64,000 nt of DNA from Rathayibacter sp. VKM Ac-2856 (GCF_013205055.1 NZ_JABMLF010000002.1:412365-476364), one strand, 5' to 3'. Shown: positions 34,313 through 45,167, counted from the first letter of the stretch. Notes: generated by a model from the letters alone, not told the origin. Made by a program: numbers and translations.

Positions 34313-36466
34313 TCAGCGGCGGGGGGACTTCTCGGGGGTGGGGAGGGTGCCGTCGGCGCGGGCGGCCTCGTACCAGGCGTGCGCCTCGTCCTGGCGGGCG
34401 GCCTCGGCGCCGGTGGCGATGGAGGCGCGGATGTGCTCGGGACGGTAGCCGAACGAGGCGACCAGGTCGCCCGCGTGCGGGCGCAGGCGCGCGAGCAGGC
34501 GGTCGATGTAGGACGTGACGGCGAGCGCCCGCTGCGAGGACAGGCGCCCGTGCAGGAGGTACCAGTCGAGGTGCTTCTCGATCAGGCCGAGGCCGAAGAG
34601 GTCGCGGAGCCAGGTCAGCACGGTGCGCGTCCCGTCGTCCTCGATCGCGGCGAGGGCCTCGGTGAACGCCTCCCACTGCAGCAGCTCGGCGTGCGCGCGG
34701 GCGGCCTCGATCAGCTCGCTCTGATGCGCGTTGAAGAGGCGCGCGGCCTCGTCCGAGGGCAGCTTCGACGCCGAGCGCAGCCGTGACGCGACTCCCGAGA
34801 CCATGCTCTCGACCCGGTCGGTCAGCAGCTCGCGCTGCTCGTCGCGGAGCTGGCCGACGGAGCGGGCCGTCGAGCCGCGGTCGGCGACCACCTGCGCGAG
34901 CCGCCGCAGCCCGGAGTTGTTGACCGTCGCTCCGGCGACCTGGCCGACCGCGTAGCGGGCCAGCTCCCCCGGCTGCGCGTTCTTGAAGCGGCGGCCGACA
35001 TCGGTCAGCAGGCGCTTGGCGACGAGCTGGAGCAGCACGGTGTTGTCGCCCTCGAACGTCGCGTAGACGTCGAGGTCGGCGCGCAGCTGGGTCAGCCGGT
35101 TCTCGGCGAGGAAGCCGGCGCCGCCGCACGCCTCGCGCGCCTCCTGCAGCGTGTCGAGGGCGTGCCAGGTCGACAGCGCCTTGAGGCCCGCGGCGAGGGT
35201 CTCGAGGTCCTGGCGCGACTCGTCGGTGTCGTTCTTCCCGGAGAAGACGTCGTCGAAGGCGCGCAGCAGCCGGTCGTGCGCGAAGCCGGCCGCGAAGGTC
35301 GTGGCCAGGCGCGGCAGCAGGCGGCGCTGGTGCCGCTGGTAGTCGAGCAGCACCTCCTCGCGCTCGCCGCCGCCGGTGAACTGGCGGCGCTGGTCGGCGT
35401 AGGTGATGGCGACGGTCAGCGCGATCTTCGACGCGGCGACCGAGGCGCCGTCGAGCGAGACGCGGCCCTGCACGAGGGTGCCGAGCATGGTGAAGAAGCG
35501 GCGGCCGGGGCTGGCGATCGGCGAGGAGTAGCTGCCGTCGGCGGCGACGTCGCCGTAGCGGTTGAGCAGGTTCTCGCGCGGTACGCGGACGTGGTCGAAG
35601 TGCAGGCGGCCGTTGTCGATGCCGTTCAGCCCGCCCTTCAGGCCGTCGTCCTCACCGCCGACACCGGGGAGGAACGCCCCCTGGTCGTCGCGGATCGGCA
35701 CGTAGAACGCGTGCACGCCGTGGTTCACACCGCGGGTGACCAGCTGGGCGAAGACGACGGCGGCTCGGCCGTCGACGGCGGCGTTGCCGAGGTAGTCCTT
35801 CCACGCGGCGCGGAAGGGGGTGGTCAGGACGAAGTCGCCGGCCTCCTCGTCGTAGGTCGCCGAGGTCGCGATGGACGCGACGTCGGAGCCGTGCCCGGTC
35901 TCGGTCATCGCGAAGGCGCCGGGGATCTCGAGGCTCATGATGCCGGGCAGCCACTTCTCGTGGTGCGCCTGGGTGCCGAGGTGCAGGACGGCGGCGCCGA
36001 AGAGGCCCCACTGCACGCCGGACTTGATCTGCAGGGACGGGTCGGCGGTGACCAGCTCCTCGAAGCCGGCGATGTTGCCGCCGTGGTCGGCCTCGCCGCC
36101 GAGGGCGACCGGGAAGGCGCGGTGCACGCCGCCCTCCGCCGCCAGGATGCTCATCTGCTGCGTGACGCGCGCGCGGTGCTCGGCCATCGGGAGGCCGTCG
36201 GTGCGGTGCAGCTCGGGGCGGGAGGTGAGGGCGCGGGTGGCGAGCCGCTGCTCGCGCCAGTCGCCGAGCAGCACCTCGCCGAGCGCCGCCACGTCGACTC
36301 CGGGTGCGCCGTCCTCGTCGAGCCGGGCGTCGGCCTCGCTGCCGAGCACGTCGACGGGCGGGGTCGGGGTGATCGGGCCGGAGCGGGAGCGGCGGACCCG
36401 GGACCGCGAGCCGGCCCGGTCGGCGGCGTCCGCGGCGGAGTGGGGGCGGGGCGCAGTGGTGCTCAT
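34313..36466 (-). CDS. Acyl-CoA oxidase / acyl-CoA dehydrogenase family protein
   Basis: A 717-residue flavoenzyme of acyl-CoA oxidase size and layout. After a 75-residue basic N-terminus come the flavin/substrate segments GAFAMTETGHGSDVASIAT and the beta domain, then the helical domain with GRVSLDGASVAASKIALTVA, RRQFTGGG, and YATFEGDNTVLLQLVAKRLL, which carries the catalytic Glu of acyl-CoA oxidases. An ACOX C-terminal domain follows. It catalyses the first step of fatty acid beta-oxidation; whether oxygen or an electron-transfer flavoprotein accepts electrons cannot be told. The ATG at 36466 has a GAAGGGATC site. Confidence 0.9.
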   Translation of the reverse strand: MSTTAPRPHSAADAADRAGSRSRVRRSRSGPITPTPPVDVLGSEADARLDEDGAPGVDVAALGEVLLGDWREQRLATRALTSRPELHRTDGLPMAEHRARVTQQMSILAAEGGVHRAFPVALGGEADHGGNIAGFEELVTADPSLQIKSGVQWGLFGAAVLHLGTQAHHEKWLPGIMSLEIPGAFAMTETGHGSDVASIATSATYDEEAGDFVLTTPFRAAWKDYLGNAAVDGRAAVVFAQLVTRGVNHGVHAFYVPIRDDQGAFLPGVGGEDDGLKGGLNGIDNGRLHFDHVRVPRENLLNRYGDVAADGSYSSPIASPGRRFFTMLGTLVQGRVSLDGASVAASKIALTVAITYADQRRQFTGGGEREEVLLDYQRHQRRLLPRLATTFAAGFAHDRLLRAFDDVFSGKNDTDESRQDLETLAAGLKALSTWHALDTLQEAREACGGAGFLAENRLTQLRADLDVYATFEGDNTVLLQLVAKRLLTDVGRRFKNAQPGELARYAVGQVAGATVNNSGLRRLAQVVADRGSTARSVGQLRDEQRELLTDRVESMVSGVASRLRSASKLPSDEAARLFNAHQSELIEAARAHAELLQWEAFTEALAAIEDDGTRTVLTWLRDLFGLGLIEKHLDWYLLHGRLSSQRALAVTSYIDRLLARLRPHAGDLVASFGYRPEHIRASIATGAEAARQDEAHAWYEAARADGTLPTPEKSPRR

Positions 36467-36747
36467 GAGAGTGATCCCTTCGACCGTCTTCGGTTCGGAC
36501 CGCTCGCGATCGGCCTGCGGCGGCGGATCGAGCGGTCGATCCCGTCGCTGCGATGCGTCGGGAGGCGGTGCTCTTGCACGCTAGGTCGGGCGGTTGATTC
36601 GCGGAAACGTTCCGTCGCGCGGCGACAAAGGCGCTCGGGCGCAGGCGCGTGCACGTTGTCGGAAGGGACCAGGGTGCGGGTCGCCGGGCCGGCCGTGGCG
36701 GGCGCTCGGCGGGCTGGTCGCGGCGGCCCTCTCGAGATCTGCCCACC

Positions 36748-36940
36748 CATGCTGATCGAGTAGCCCGCGCAGTGGGCGTATCGAGATCCGCCGAGCTCGG
36801 ACATCGCGTCTGCAGACCAGCCGTGTCGGTGGAGGCGGGTCTCGATACGCCCCTGCGGGGCTACTCGACCAGCATGAAGGCGGACGTGTGCGCCGAACCA
36901 TGCTGATCGAGTGGGCCGCGCAGCGGGCGTATCGAGATCC
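36748..36940. repeat. Family i hairpin repeats, three copies
   Basis: Reverse (36748-36787), forward (36839-36876, GCCCC/GGGGC) and reverse (36899-36940) copies. The last directly abuts the 70-bp family iii element. Confidence 0.85.
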
Positions 36941-36946
36941 ACCGCT

Positions 36947-37016
36947 GCAGAACATCAGCTGCGAAGCCGACTCGTCCGCCATCGGCGATGAGAGGCGCTC
37001 CGGGCTGATGTTCCGC
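36947..37016. repeat. 70-bp element with 13-bp inverted ends (copy A)
   Basis: Ends GCAGAACATCAGC and GCTGATGTTCCGC are inverted repeats (12 of 13). The same length and ends recur at 51736-51805, and a degenerate copy at 44732-44802. The centre contains CATCGGCGATG, itself a palindrome. Confidence 0.8.
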
Positions 37017-37065
37017 ATGGTCCGAGGCCCTGGGGCGCCGCGAGGGGCGTGGCTAGGCTCGGTGC

Positions 37066-37548
37066 ATGAGCGAGCCGCAGCTGCCTCCGCCCCCGCCGCC
37101 CCGCCGCGAGGACCGGCCGGACTGGCGCCCGCCCATCTCGATGGAGTCGGTGCAGGCGCTGGAGTCGGCCCGGCCGTCGGGGCCGGAGACGCCCTGGACG
37201 GCGGCCCGGCAGCGGCGGCCCGTGCGGGTGTGGGACCTCGTGCTGACCATTGCGCTGATCCTCGGCGCCGGCGCCGTGACGCTGCTGCTGTCCTACTTCG
37301 GACTGTTCTTCGCGATGGCCAGCGACGCCTGCATGGGCGCGAACGACTGCTCCGGCGACCTCATCGGCTGGGGTGTTCTCGTCGCGGCGGGCGGGGTGTG
37401 GGTCCCGTTCCTCGCGGCGATCGCCGTCTCGATCGTGCTGCTCGTGGTGCGGCGCATCGCCTTCTGGGTGCCGGTCACGGGGCTCGCCCTGTCGTTCGGC
37501 TGCACGCTCCTCGGCGGCTGGATGGCCTCGACGGGCGCCGGCGGCTGA
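37066..37548 (+). CDS. Membrane protein of unknown function
   Basis: A 160-residue protein with a Pro/Arg-rich cytosolic N-terminus (about 1-52) and three or four membrane helices (about 55-80, 95-115, 118-133 and 136-156). The short loop between the first two helices has DACMGANDCSGD with two Cys that could pair outside the cell. I do not recognise a characterised family. The start is supported by a TAGGCT hexamer 6 bp before the ATG. Confidence 0.75.
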   Translation: MSEPQLPPPPPPRREDRPDWRPPISMESVQALESARPSGPETPWTAARQRRPVRVWDLVLTIALILGAGAVTLLLSYFGLFFAMASDACMGANDCSGDLIGWGVLVAAGGVWVPFLAAIAVSIVLLVVRRIAFWVPVTGLALSFGCTLLGGWMASTGAGG

Positions 37549-37641
37549 GGTCGGGTCCGGAGCCACCGCGGGTTGCGCGGCGCTCGGGGATCAGCGGCGT
37601 CCCGGGCTCGTCGGAATCGCGAGCCCGGCAGCACCGCCGGC

Positions 37642-39729
<2,088 letters not shown>

Positions 39730-39879
39730 CCGTGGAACTCTACCCGCCGCCTCCGACGCGGCCCCGGGCGGGCGGCGATCCGTGGACGGTCGGGGCGGGT
39801 GCGGGGCTGGGGAGGAGACGTGCTCGCGGCGGGTCGGGAGGGGTCGGCAGGTCGGGCTCGCGGATCGGCCGCCGGCACG

Positions 39880-40140
39880 TCGGAACGGGCGGATTCCGCG
39901 AGCCGGAGTCGGAATCGCGAGCCGGAGGTCGACCGGCACCGCACCACCGACGACTCCGGCACGTGGAATCACGCTCGGCACGCGGAAACCGGGCGGAACA
40001 ACGAGCCGGAGATGGAATCACGAGCCGAAGGTCGGCGGACACAGCGCCGCGGACGACTCCGGCACGCGGAATGGCGCTCGACACGCGAAAACCGGCCCGA
40101 ACCACGAGCCGGAGGCGGAATCACGAGCCGGAGGTGGCGG
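39880..40140. repeat. Array of about 103-bp repeat units, family iv
   Basis: Units carry CCGGCACG(T/C)G boxes and the inverted-type boxes CACGAGCCGGA, with unit landmarks at 39892, 39996 and 40099 (spacing 104 and 103). They fill most of the 450-bp gap between the recQ start and the end of the RNA ligase-like gene. Related units with a 92-bp period occur at 43620-43990 and 63670-64000. No gene is seen in the gap 39730-40179. Confidence 0.8.
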
Positions 40141-40179
40141 CGGGACGCGACGGAGGTCGGGGGGACGGCGGCGGCGGGG

Positions 40180-40665
40180 TCAGAGGTCCGTGATGGTCTT
40201 GGTGTCGCCGTTCCAGAAGCGGATGCTCGCGAGGCCGACGGGGAAGGGCTCGCCGAGGAGGGGCACGGCCTGGCCGAGCTGCTCGGGGCGGAGGCGGCGG
40301 GAGATGCTGATGTGCGGGGTCCAGGCGTCCGGCAGCGAGGTGGGGACCGCGCCCGGCATGAGCTCGGTCGCGCGGGCGTGCAGGGTGTCGAGGGCGGGCG
40401 AGCGGACGGCTCCCCAGGCCAGCACGAAGCGGCCGGCGTGCGGGAAGAGGAGGACGGCGCCGAGGTCGACGGTCGCGGGGAGCGGTCCGAGCGCGCCGGG
40501 CGGCGGAGGCGTCAGCTCGGGGCCGGCCAGGAGGGTGAGGTGCGGGCGGTTGCTCTCGGAGGTGTGCAGCGCGAGGCTCGGGATGCCGGCCGCCTCGAGC
40601 GCCTGCCACTGGCCGCGGATCCGGGCCTCCGACTCCGGATCGAGGAGGACTTCGACGCTGCGCAT
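40180..40665 (-). CDS. 2'-5' RNA ligase family protein (2H phosphoesterase)
   Basis: A 161-residue protein with both HxTx motifs of the 2H superfamily: RPHLTLLAG and TPHISISRRL. Such proteins act as RNA ligases or cyclic phosphodiesterases on 2',3'-cyclic or 2'-5' linked ends. The fold fits the LigT-like group. I chose the ATG at 40665; an ATG at 40674 would add three residues. No neighbour suggests a pathway. Confidence 0.85.
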   Translation of the reverse strand: MRSVEVLLDPESEARIRGQWQALEAAGIPSLALHTSESNRPHLTLLAGPELTPPPPGALGPLPATVDLGAVLLFPHAGRFVLAWGAVRSPALDTLHARATELMPGAVPTSLPDAWTPHISISRRLRPEQLGQAVPLLGEPFPVGLASIRFWNGDTKTITDL

Positions 40666-40720
40666 GCCTCCCATCCTGCCGCGCCGCTCCGCACGCCCAC
40701 TCCGCACGCCCACTCCTCGA

Positions 40721-40754
40721 AAGTTGCGGTAGTCGCGTCCGACTACCGCAACTT
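40721..40754. repeat. Perfect 15-bp inverted repeat (family v, copy 1)
   Basis: AAGTTGCGGTAGTCG and its exact reverse complement are separated by CGTC. The element lies upstream of the RNA ligase-like gene (start 40665). The same arms recur 90 bp further on. Confidence 0.9.
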
Positions 40755-40810
40755 CTGCGGAGTCGACGCGGCTCGGCTCGGCCGGGTGTCGATCGCACGT
40801 CGTGAGAAGC

Positions 40811-40850
40811 CAAAAGTTGCGGTAGTCGAGAGCGACTACCGCAACTTTTG
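40811..40850. terminator. Perfect 18-bp hairpin (family v, copy 2), likely terminator of the ABC operon
   Basis: The same 15-bp arm as at 40721 extended to 18 bp (CAAAAGTTGCGGTAGTCG) with a 4-nt AGAG loop. Read on the minus strand it ends in CTTTTG, 87 bp after the permease stop, and therefore could terminate the ABC exporter transcript. Confidence 0.65.
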
Positions 40851-40888
40851 AGGGGTGGAGGGGTGGAGGGGTGGAGGGGTGGAGGGTG
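40851..40888 (+). repeat. G-rich octamer tandem repeat
   Basis: Four exact copies of AGGGGTGG (40851-40882) and a partial fifth. Four to five G3-4 runs with short TGGA spacers make this strand a good G-quadruplex candidate. It directly abuts the family v hairpin. Confidence 0.9.
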
Positions 40889-40936
40889 CGGGCGTCGGGG
40901 CGTGGGTGTCGGGGCGGGCGTCCGCGCGGGTCGGCG

Positions 40937-42514
40937 TCAGCCGATCGTGACGAGGGCGGAGAGCAGCTCCGGGGCGCGGCGGTCGAGGATGCGGCCGCCG
41001 ACGCGGATGCCGAGGAGGGTGAGCGCCGCGCCGAGCACGAGGGCGGCGGCGAGGGCTCCGAGGCCGAAGCCGAGGCTCCCGCCGACCAGCGAGATCGTGC
41101 CGAGGATCAGCGAGGGCAGCGACAGGACGACGGTCGCGGTCATGCTGCCGAGGGTCACGACGCTCGAGATCATGCCGGAGCCGGGCGGCGTCTTCAGCGG
41201 GCTGTCGCCCGGGGCGGGCACCGGGTAGACGACGAGCGCCGAGGCGATGCTCGAGACGCCGAAGCCGCTGAGCACCAGCGCGAGCGACATGCCGAGGACC
41301 GCGGGGATCGCCTCCGGCCGCCCCGCGTACAGCGACGTGCCGACGGTGACGATCAGGACGGCGGGGACCCCGATCAGCGCCGCGGCGAGGACGCGGCCGG
41401 CGCGATCGGCCGAGCCGGCGACTCCGGAGCTGACGTGCGCCGACCAGGCGGTGCCGTCGTAGGAGACGTCGGCGCAGAGGGTCACGCCGAAGATCAGGGC
41501 GATGAAGATCGACGAGAGGATCACGAGGGTCGAGCCGCCGCCCTGCAGCGCGCTGTAGAAGACGGCCAGCACGACCACCGCGGGGATGACGAGGAGTCCG
41601 CGGCTGTAGCGCGGATCGCGCCACCAGTAGCCGAGGGCGCGCGCGGCGATCGCGCCGGTGGGGGTGCCGGGGAAGCGGCCGAGGAGTCCGATGCCCTGCG
41701 CACCCGAGGCCGCCTGCGAGGAGGACGCGGCGGGCTCCGCGAGGGCGTGCCGCAGCGCCCGCGCCCAGAGCAGAACGACGGCGGCGAGCGTGGCGACGCC
41801 GATCGCGAAGCGGCCGAGGGCGGTCGCCCAGTCTCCCGCGACGATCGCTCCGGGGACTCCCCAGATCGCGCCGAGCGGCGACCAGCCGAGGGCGGACGCG
41901 ATGACGGGGAGCACATCGAGACCGGCGCTGATGACGTTCGTCAGGCCGATGACGAGCGGTCCGATGAGGATGACGACCACGAGGACGACGCCGCCGATCA
42001 CCTCGCGGTAGCGGCGGCTCGAGCCGAGGCCCGTGGTCAGCGCGCCGATGAGCCGCGAGGCGACCACGCAGGTCGCGACGCCGATCACGGCGGAGACGAG
42101 GCCGGGGAGGATGCCGACCGGGTGGCTCCACCAGGCGGCGGCCGAGGCGAGGGCGCCGAGGGAGGTGACGATCCCCGGGATGCCGGCGATACCGGCGGCG
42201 GCGAGGCCGAGCATCAGGGTCCGCAGAGGGATGGGGAAGGTGGCCAGGGTCGCCAGGTCGAGGCTCTGGTCCGTGCCCGACACGAAGATCGGGCCGAGGA
42301 CCCAGCCCAGCAGCAGCGCCGACCCGCCGAGGATGAGCGCGACGTTCGCGAACTCCGGCTCGGAGGCTCCGAGCGCGACCAGCCCGACGATCACGAGGCC
42401 GAGCACGACGACCGCGTAGAGGCCGCCGAAGACGACGCCGATCAGCTGCCAGACGTTGCGGCTGAGCGCGTTGCGCAGCAGCAGCAGGCGCAGCCTCAGG
42501 AGATGCGCAACCAT
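40937..42514 (-). CDS. ABC exporter permease
   Basis: A 525-residue membrane protein with about 12 hydrophobic segments. The start MVAHLLRLRLLLLRNALSRNVWQLIGVVFG is typical of ABC-2-like permeases of actinobacteria that pair with a single ATPase. No substrate is evident. The ATG at 42514 has an AGGAGG site and overlaps the end of the ATPase gene by 19 bp, so the two form an operon. The large number of Ser, Thr and Gly residues within helices suggests a transport path rather than a pure anchor. Confidence 0.88.
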   Translation of the reverse strand: MVAHLLRLRLLLLRNALSRNVWQLIGVVFGGLYAVVVLGLVIVGLVALGASEPEFANVALILGGSALLLGWVLGPIFVSGTDQSLDLATLATFPIPLRTLMLGLAAAGIAGIPGIVTSLGALASAAAWWSHPVGILPGLVSAVIGVATCVVASRLIGALTTGLGSSRRYREVIGGVVLVVVILIGPLVIGLTNVISAGLDVLPVIASALGWSPLGAIWGVPGAIVAGDWATALGRFAIGVATLAAVVLLWARALRHALAEPAASSSQAASGAQGIGLLGRFPGTPTGAIAARALGYWWRDPRYSRGLLVIPAVVVLAVFYSALQGGGSTLVILSSIFIALIFGVTLCADVSYDGTAWSAHVSSGVAGSADRAGRVLAAALIGVPAVLIVTVGTSLYAGRPEAIPAVLGMSLALVLSGFGVSSIASALVVYPVPAPGDSPLKTPPGSGMISSVVTLGSMTATVVLSLPSLILGTISLVGGSLGFGLGALAAALVLGAALTLLGIRVGGRILDRRAPELLSALVTIG

Positions 42515-43503
42515 GCGGGGCCCTCCTGGTGGGTGCGGCCGCCGACGAGGTCGACGAAGCGCTCCTCGAGGCTGGAGCCGGCGCGGACCTCCTCGAGCGT
42601 CCCGGCCGCGAGGACCCGGCCATCGGCGATGACCGCGACGCGGTCGCACATCCGCTCGACGAGGTCCATCGAGTGGCTCGAGACGATGACGGTGCCGCCG
42701 GAGGCGACGTAGCCGGTGAGGATGTCGCGGATGTTCGCGGCCGAGACCGGGTCGACGGACTCGAACGGCTCGTCGAGCACCAGCAGCCGCGGGGCGCGGA
42801 CGAGGGCGCAGGCCAGCGCGATCTTCTTCGTCATGCCGGCGGAGTAGTCGACGACGAGGGTGCGGTCGGCGGGGTCCAGGCCGAGCAGGGCGAGCAGATC
42901 GTTCGCGCGCTCGAGGACGGTCGGACGGTCGATGCCGCAGAGCAGGCCGTAGTAGGTGATGAGCTGCAGACCGGTGAGGCGGTCGAAGAGCTTGACGCCG
43001 TCGGCGAGGACTCCGATCAGGCGCTTGGCCTCGAGGGTGTCACGCCAGACGTCGACGTCGTGGATGGTGACGGTGCCCGCGTCGGGGCGCAGCAGTGCGG
43101 TGGCCATCGAGAGCGTGGTGGTCTTGCCGGCGCCGTTCGGGCCGACGAGGCCGAAGAAGGAGCCGGCCGGCACGTCGAGGTCGATGCCGCCGACGGCCTC
43201 CTTGTCGCCGAAGCGCTTGCGGAGGCCGCGGATGCGCAGGGCGATCTCGTCCTGGCGGCGGGTGGCGTCGGGGGCGGCCCAGGCGGGGGCGGGGGGCGCG
43301 GTGGTGGTGGCGGTGGTGCCGTCGGTGGATGTGGCGGCGGGGGTGGTGCCGTCGGTGGCTGTGGCGGCGGGGGTGGTGCCGTCCGGGGTGGTGCCGTCGG
43401 TCGCAGTGCGGTCGGGGGTGGTGCCGTCGGTCGCGGCGTCGTGCGCGGAGGCGGGGTCGCGGGGCGGGGTGCCCGCCGGCGTGGTCCCGTTCGAACCGTC
43501 CAT
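42496..43503 (-). CDS. ABC exporter ATP-binding protein with DGTTP-repeat N-terminus
   Basis: A 335-residue ATPase. Residues 1-80 are a low-complexity extension with repeated TDGTTP(A/D) units and no bulky residues. The nucleotide-binding domain follows: Walker A GPNGAGKTT (121-129), a signature in the variant form YSAGMTKK, Walker B LLVLDEPFESVDP, and the switch His in VIVSSHSMDLVERM. The variant signature is normal for this subgroup. It energises the permease encoded 19 bp into its own 3' end. The ATG at 43503 has a GAAGGG site. The extension probably is disordered and has grown by DNA repeat slippage. Confidence 0.92.
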   Translation of the reverse strand: MDGSNGTTPAGTPPRDPASAHDAATDGTTPDRTATDGTTPDGTTPAATATDGTTPAATSTDGTTATTTAPPAPAWAAPDATRRQDEIALRIRGLRKRFGDKEAVGGIDLDVPAGSFFGLVGPNGAGKTTTLSMATALLRPDAGTVTIHDVDVWRDTLEAKRLIGVLADGVKLFDRLTGLQLITYYGLLCGIDRPTVLERANDLLALLGLDPADRTLVVDYSAGMTKKIALACALVRAPRLLVLDEPFESVDPVSAANIRDILTGYVASGGTVIVSSHSMDLVERMCDRVAVIADGRVLAAGTLEEVRAGSSLEERFVDLVGGRTHQEGPAWLRIS

Positions 43504-43619
43504 GAGAATCCCTTCGGTGCGTGCGTCCTCGGGGCCGCGGTGGGCGGCCGCTCCTCCACGGTATCGACGGCCGGGCGGACCGGCATCAGTCGCGGGACGG
43601 ATCGTGCCGAGCAGCCGCG

Positions 43620-43990
43620 CGGACCACCTCCGGCTCGTCGAATCGCCTTCGGCTCGCGAGAACCAGCGGATTCGACGAGCCGGAGGTGGAATCGCGAGCC
43701 GGAGATGAAGGGACGGCAGCTCCGGCACGTGGAAACGACTCCGGCACGCGAGAAACGGCGGATTCGACGAGCCGGAGGCGGAGTCACGAGCCGGAGATGA
43801 AGGGACGGCAGCTCCGGCACGTGGAAACGACTCCGGCACGCGAGAAACGGCGGATTCCACGAGCCGGAGACGGAAACGCGAGCCGGAGGTGGAGGGGCGG
43901 CAGCTCCGGCACGTCGAAACGACTACGGCTCGCGGGAAACGGTGGAATCGACGAGCCGGAGGGGGAATCGCGAGCCGGAGGTGGGTGGGC
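43620..43990. repeat. Array of 92-bp repeat units, family iv
   Basis: Landmark GATTCGACGAG and its variants occur at 43669, 43761, 43853 and 43945, spaced exactly 92 bp. Each unit carries CTCCGGCACG boxes followed by GAGCCGGAG boxes, so units can fold into imperfect hairpins. The array fills the 533-bp divergent gap between the ABC exporter and the phosphatase gene; no gene is seen there. Confidence 0.9.
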
Positions 43991-44036
43991 GGGGGCGCGG
44001 AGGAGGGGTGGAGGGGGCGTGTCTAGGCTGAGCCGC

Positions 44037-44726
44037 ATGCCCACGCTCCTTCTCGTCCGTCACGGGCGCACCACGGCCAACACCGCGGGGATCCTCGCCG
44101 GACGCACCGCCGGGGTCCGCCTCGACGACGTCGGCCGCACGCAGGCCGCTCGCACCGGGGAGCGGCTGGCGGCGGTCCCGCTCGCCGCGGTCGTCTCGAG
44201 TCCGCTGGAGCGCTGCCGGCAGACGGCGCGGTTCGTGCTCGAGCGGCAGACCGGCACGCCGGCGACTCCGATCGAGAAGGGGATCACCGAGTGCGACTAC
44301 GGCCAGTGGCAGGGGCGCTCGCTCCGCGACCTGGCGAAGGAGCCGCTGTGGTCGGTCGTGCAGAACCAGCCGTCGGCCGCGGTGTTCCCCGGCGGTGAGG
44401 GGCTCGCGGGGATGCAGGGCCGCGCGGTCGCGGCGATCCGGCGGCACGACGCGGCGGTGGCGGAGGAGCACGGGGCGAACGCGGTGTGGGCGGCGGTCAG
44501 CCACGGCGACATCATCAAGGCGGTGCTGGCCGACGCGCTCGGGATGCACCTCGATCTCTTCCAGCGGCTGTCGGTGGGGCCGGCGTCCGTGTCGATCATC
44601 CGATACGGCGCGGGGCGGCCGGATGTGATCGCGATGAACACGGAGGCGGGCGATCTGGGGTGGCTGCGCGCTCCGGCGCCGACGGAGGCGGAGGCGCCGG
44701 TCGGCGGCGGGGCGGGGCACGAGTAA
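44037..44726 (+). CDS. Histidine phosphatase family protein (MSMEG_4193-type)
   Basis: A 229-residue phosphatase of the phosphoglycerate-mutase fold. The catalytic LLVRHGRTTANTAG (His8 in RHG), the second-half VVSSPLERCRQTA, the Glu in EKGITECDYGQWQGRS, and the second His in WAAVSHGDIIKAVLAD are present. It is the first member of a conserved actinobacterial trio with DUF3090 and SCO1664 family proteins. Its substrate is unknown. The ATG at 44037 follows TAGGCT by 7 bp (leaderless); the in-frame extension upstream is the 92-bp repeat array and is rejected. Confidence 0.92.
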   Translation: MPTLLLVRHGRTTANTAGILAGRTAGVRLDDVGRTQAARTGERLAAVPLAAVVSSPLERCRQTARFVLERQTGTPATPIEKGITECDYGQWQGRSLRDLAKEPLWSVVQNQPSAAVFPGGEGLAGMQGRAVAAIRRHDAAVAEEHGANAVWAAVSHGDIIKAVLADALGMHLDLFQRLSVGPASVSIIRYGAGRPDVIAMNTEAGDLGWLRAPAPTEAEAPVGGGAGHE

Positions 44727-44731
44727 CGGGC

Positions 44732-44802
44732 GCAGAACGTCAGCTGAGAGTGGGGGGCGTCGGCTGTGGGGGGAGGGCGGGGCTTCTCAGCTGAGGTTGT
44801 GC
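44732..44802. repeat. Degenerate 71-bp family iii element
   Basis: Ends GCAGAACGTCAGC and GCTGAGGTTGTGC are diverged versions of the inverted ends seen at 36947 and 51736. It starts 5 bp after the phosphatase stop. Confidence 0.6.
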
Positions 44803-44810
44803 GGGGGTGG

Positions 44811-45063
44811 ATCTCGATATGCCCGCGGAGCGGGCTACTCGATCAGCATGACGCGTGGATCTCGGTGCGCCCGGTGCGCGGGGTACTCGATCAGCAGGAC
44901 GAGGATCGCGTGGATCTCGATACGCCCGCGGAGCGGGCTACTCGATCAGCATGCATGGGGCCCGGGTGGAGCTCGGTGCGGCCGGTGCGCGGGGTGCTCG
45001 ATCTGCAGGACGAGGATCACGTGGATCTCGATACGCCCGCGGAGCGGGCTACTCGATCAGCAT
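44811..45063. repeat. Alternating array of family i repeats (A-B-A-B-A)
   Basis: Three full copies (44811-44850, 44914-44953 and 45024-45063) with stem GCCCGC/GCGGGC alternate with two diverged copies (44859-44897 and 44970-45009) that read ctcggtgcg-ccggtgcgcggg. All five face the same way. The whole A+B pair repeats with a period of 103-110 bp. Together with the family iii element it fills the 441-bp gap between the phosphatase and DUF3090 genes; no gene lies there. Confidence 0.88.
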
Positions 45064-45167
45064 GATCGGGGGGGTCTCGGCGTGACGGGCCCTGCGTGGA
45101 TCCCGATCGGGGGCGGGGGAGGCGCGCGATCAGGCGCGGGTCAGCCGGGCGCTCGTAGACTGGGAGC

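Larger units (their letters stand above)
36467..37065. other. 599-bp gene-free stretch
   Basis: This interval holds the acyl-CoA oxidase upstream region (a TAGCGT hexamer on the minus strand at 36585-36580), three family i hairpins at 36748-36940, one 70-bp family iii element at 36947-37016, and the promoter of the plus-strand gene that starts at 37066. No gene is credible in it. Confidence 0.6.

Noticed and set aside
43620..43990. 92-bp periodic array considered as a CRISPR
   Set aside because: There is no conserved 24-48 bp repeat alternating with unique spacers; similarity runs through the whole unit, and no cas gene is near.
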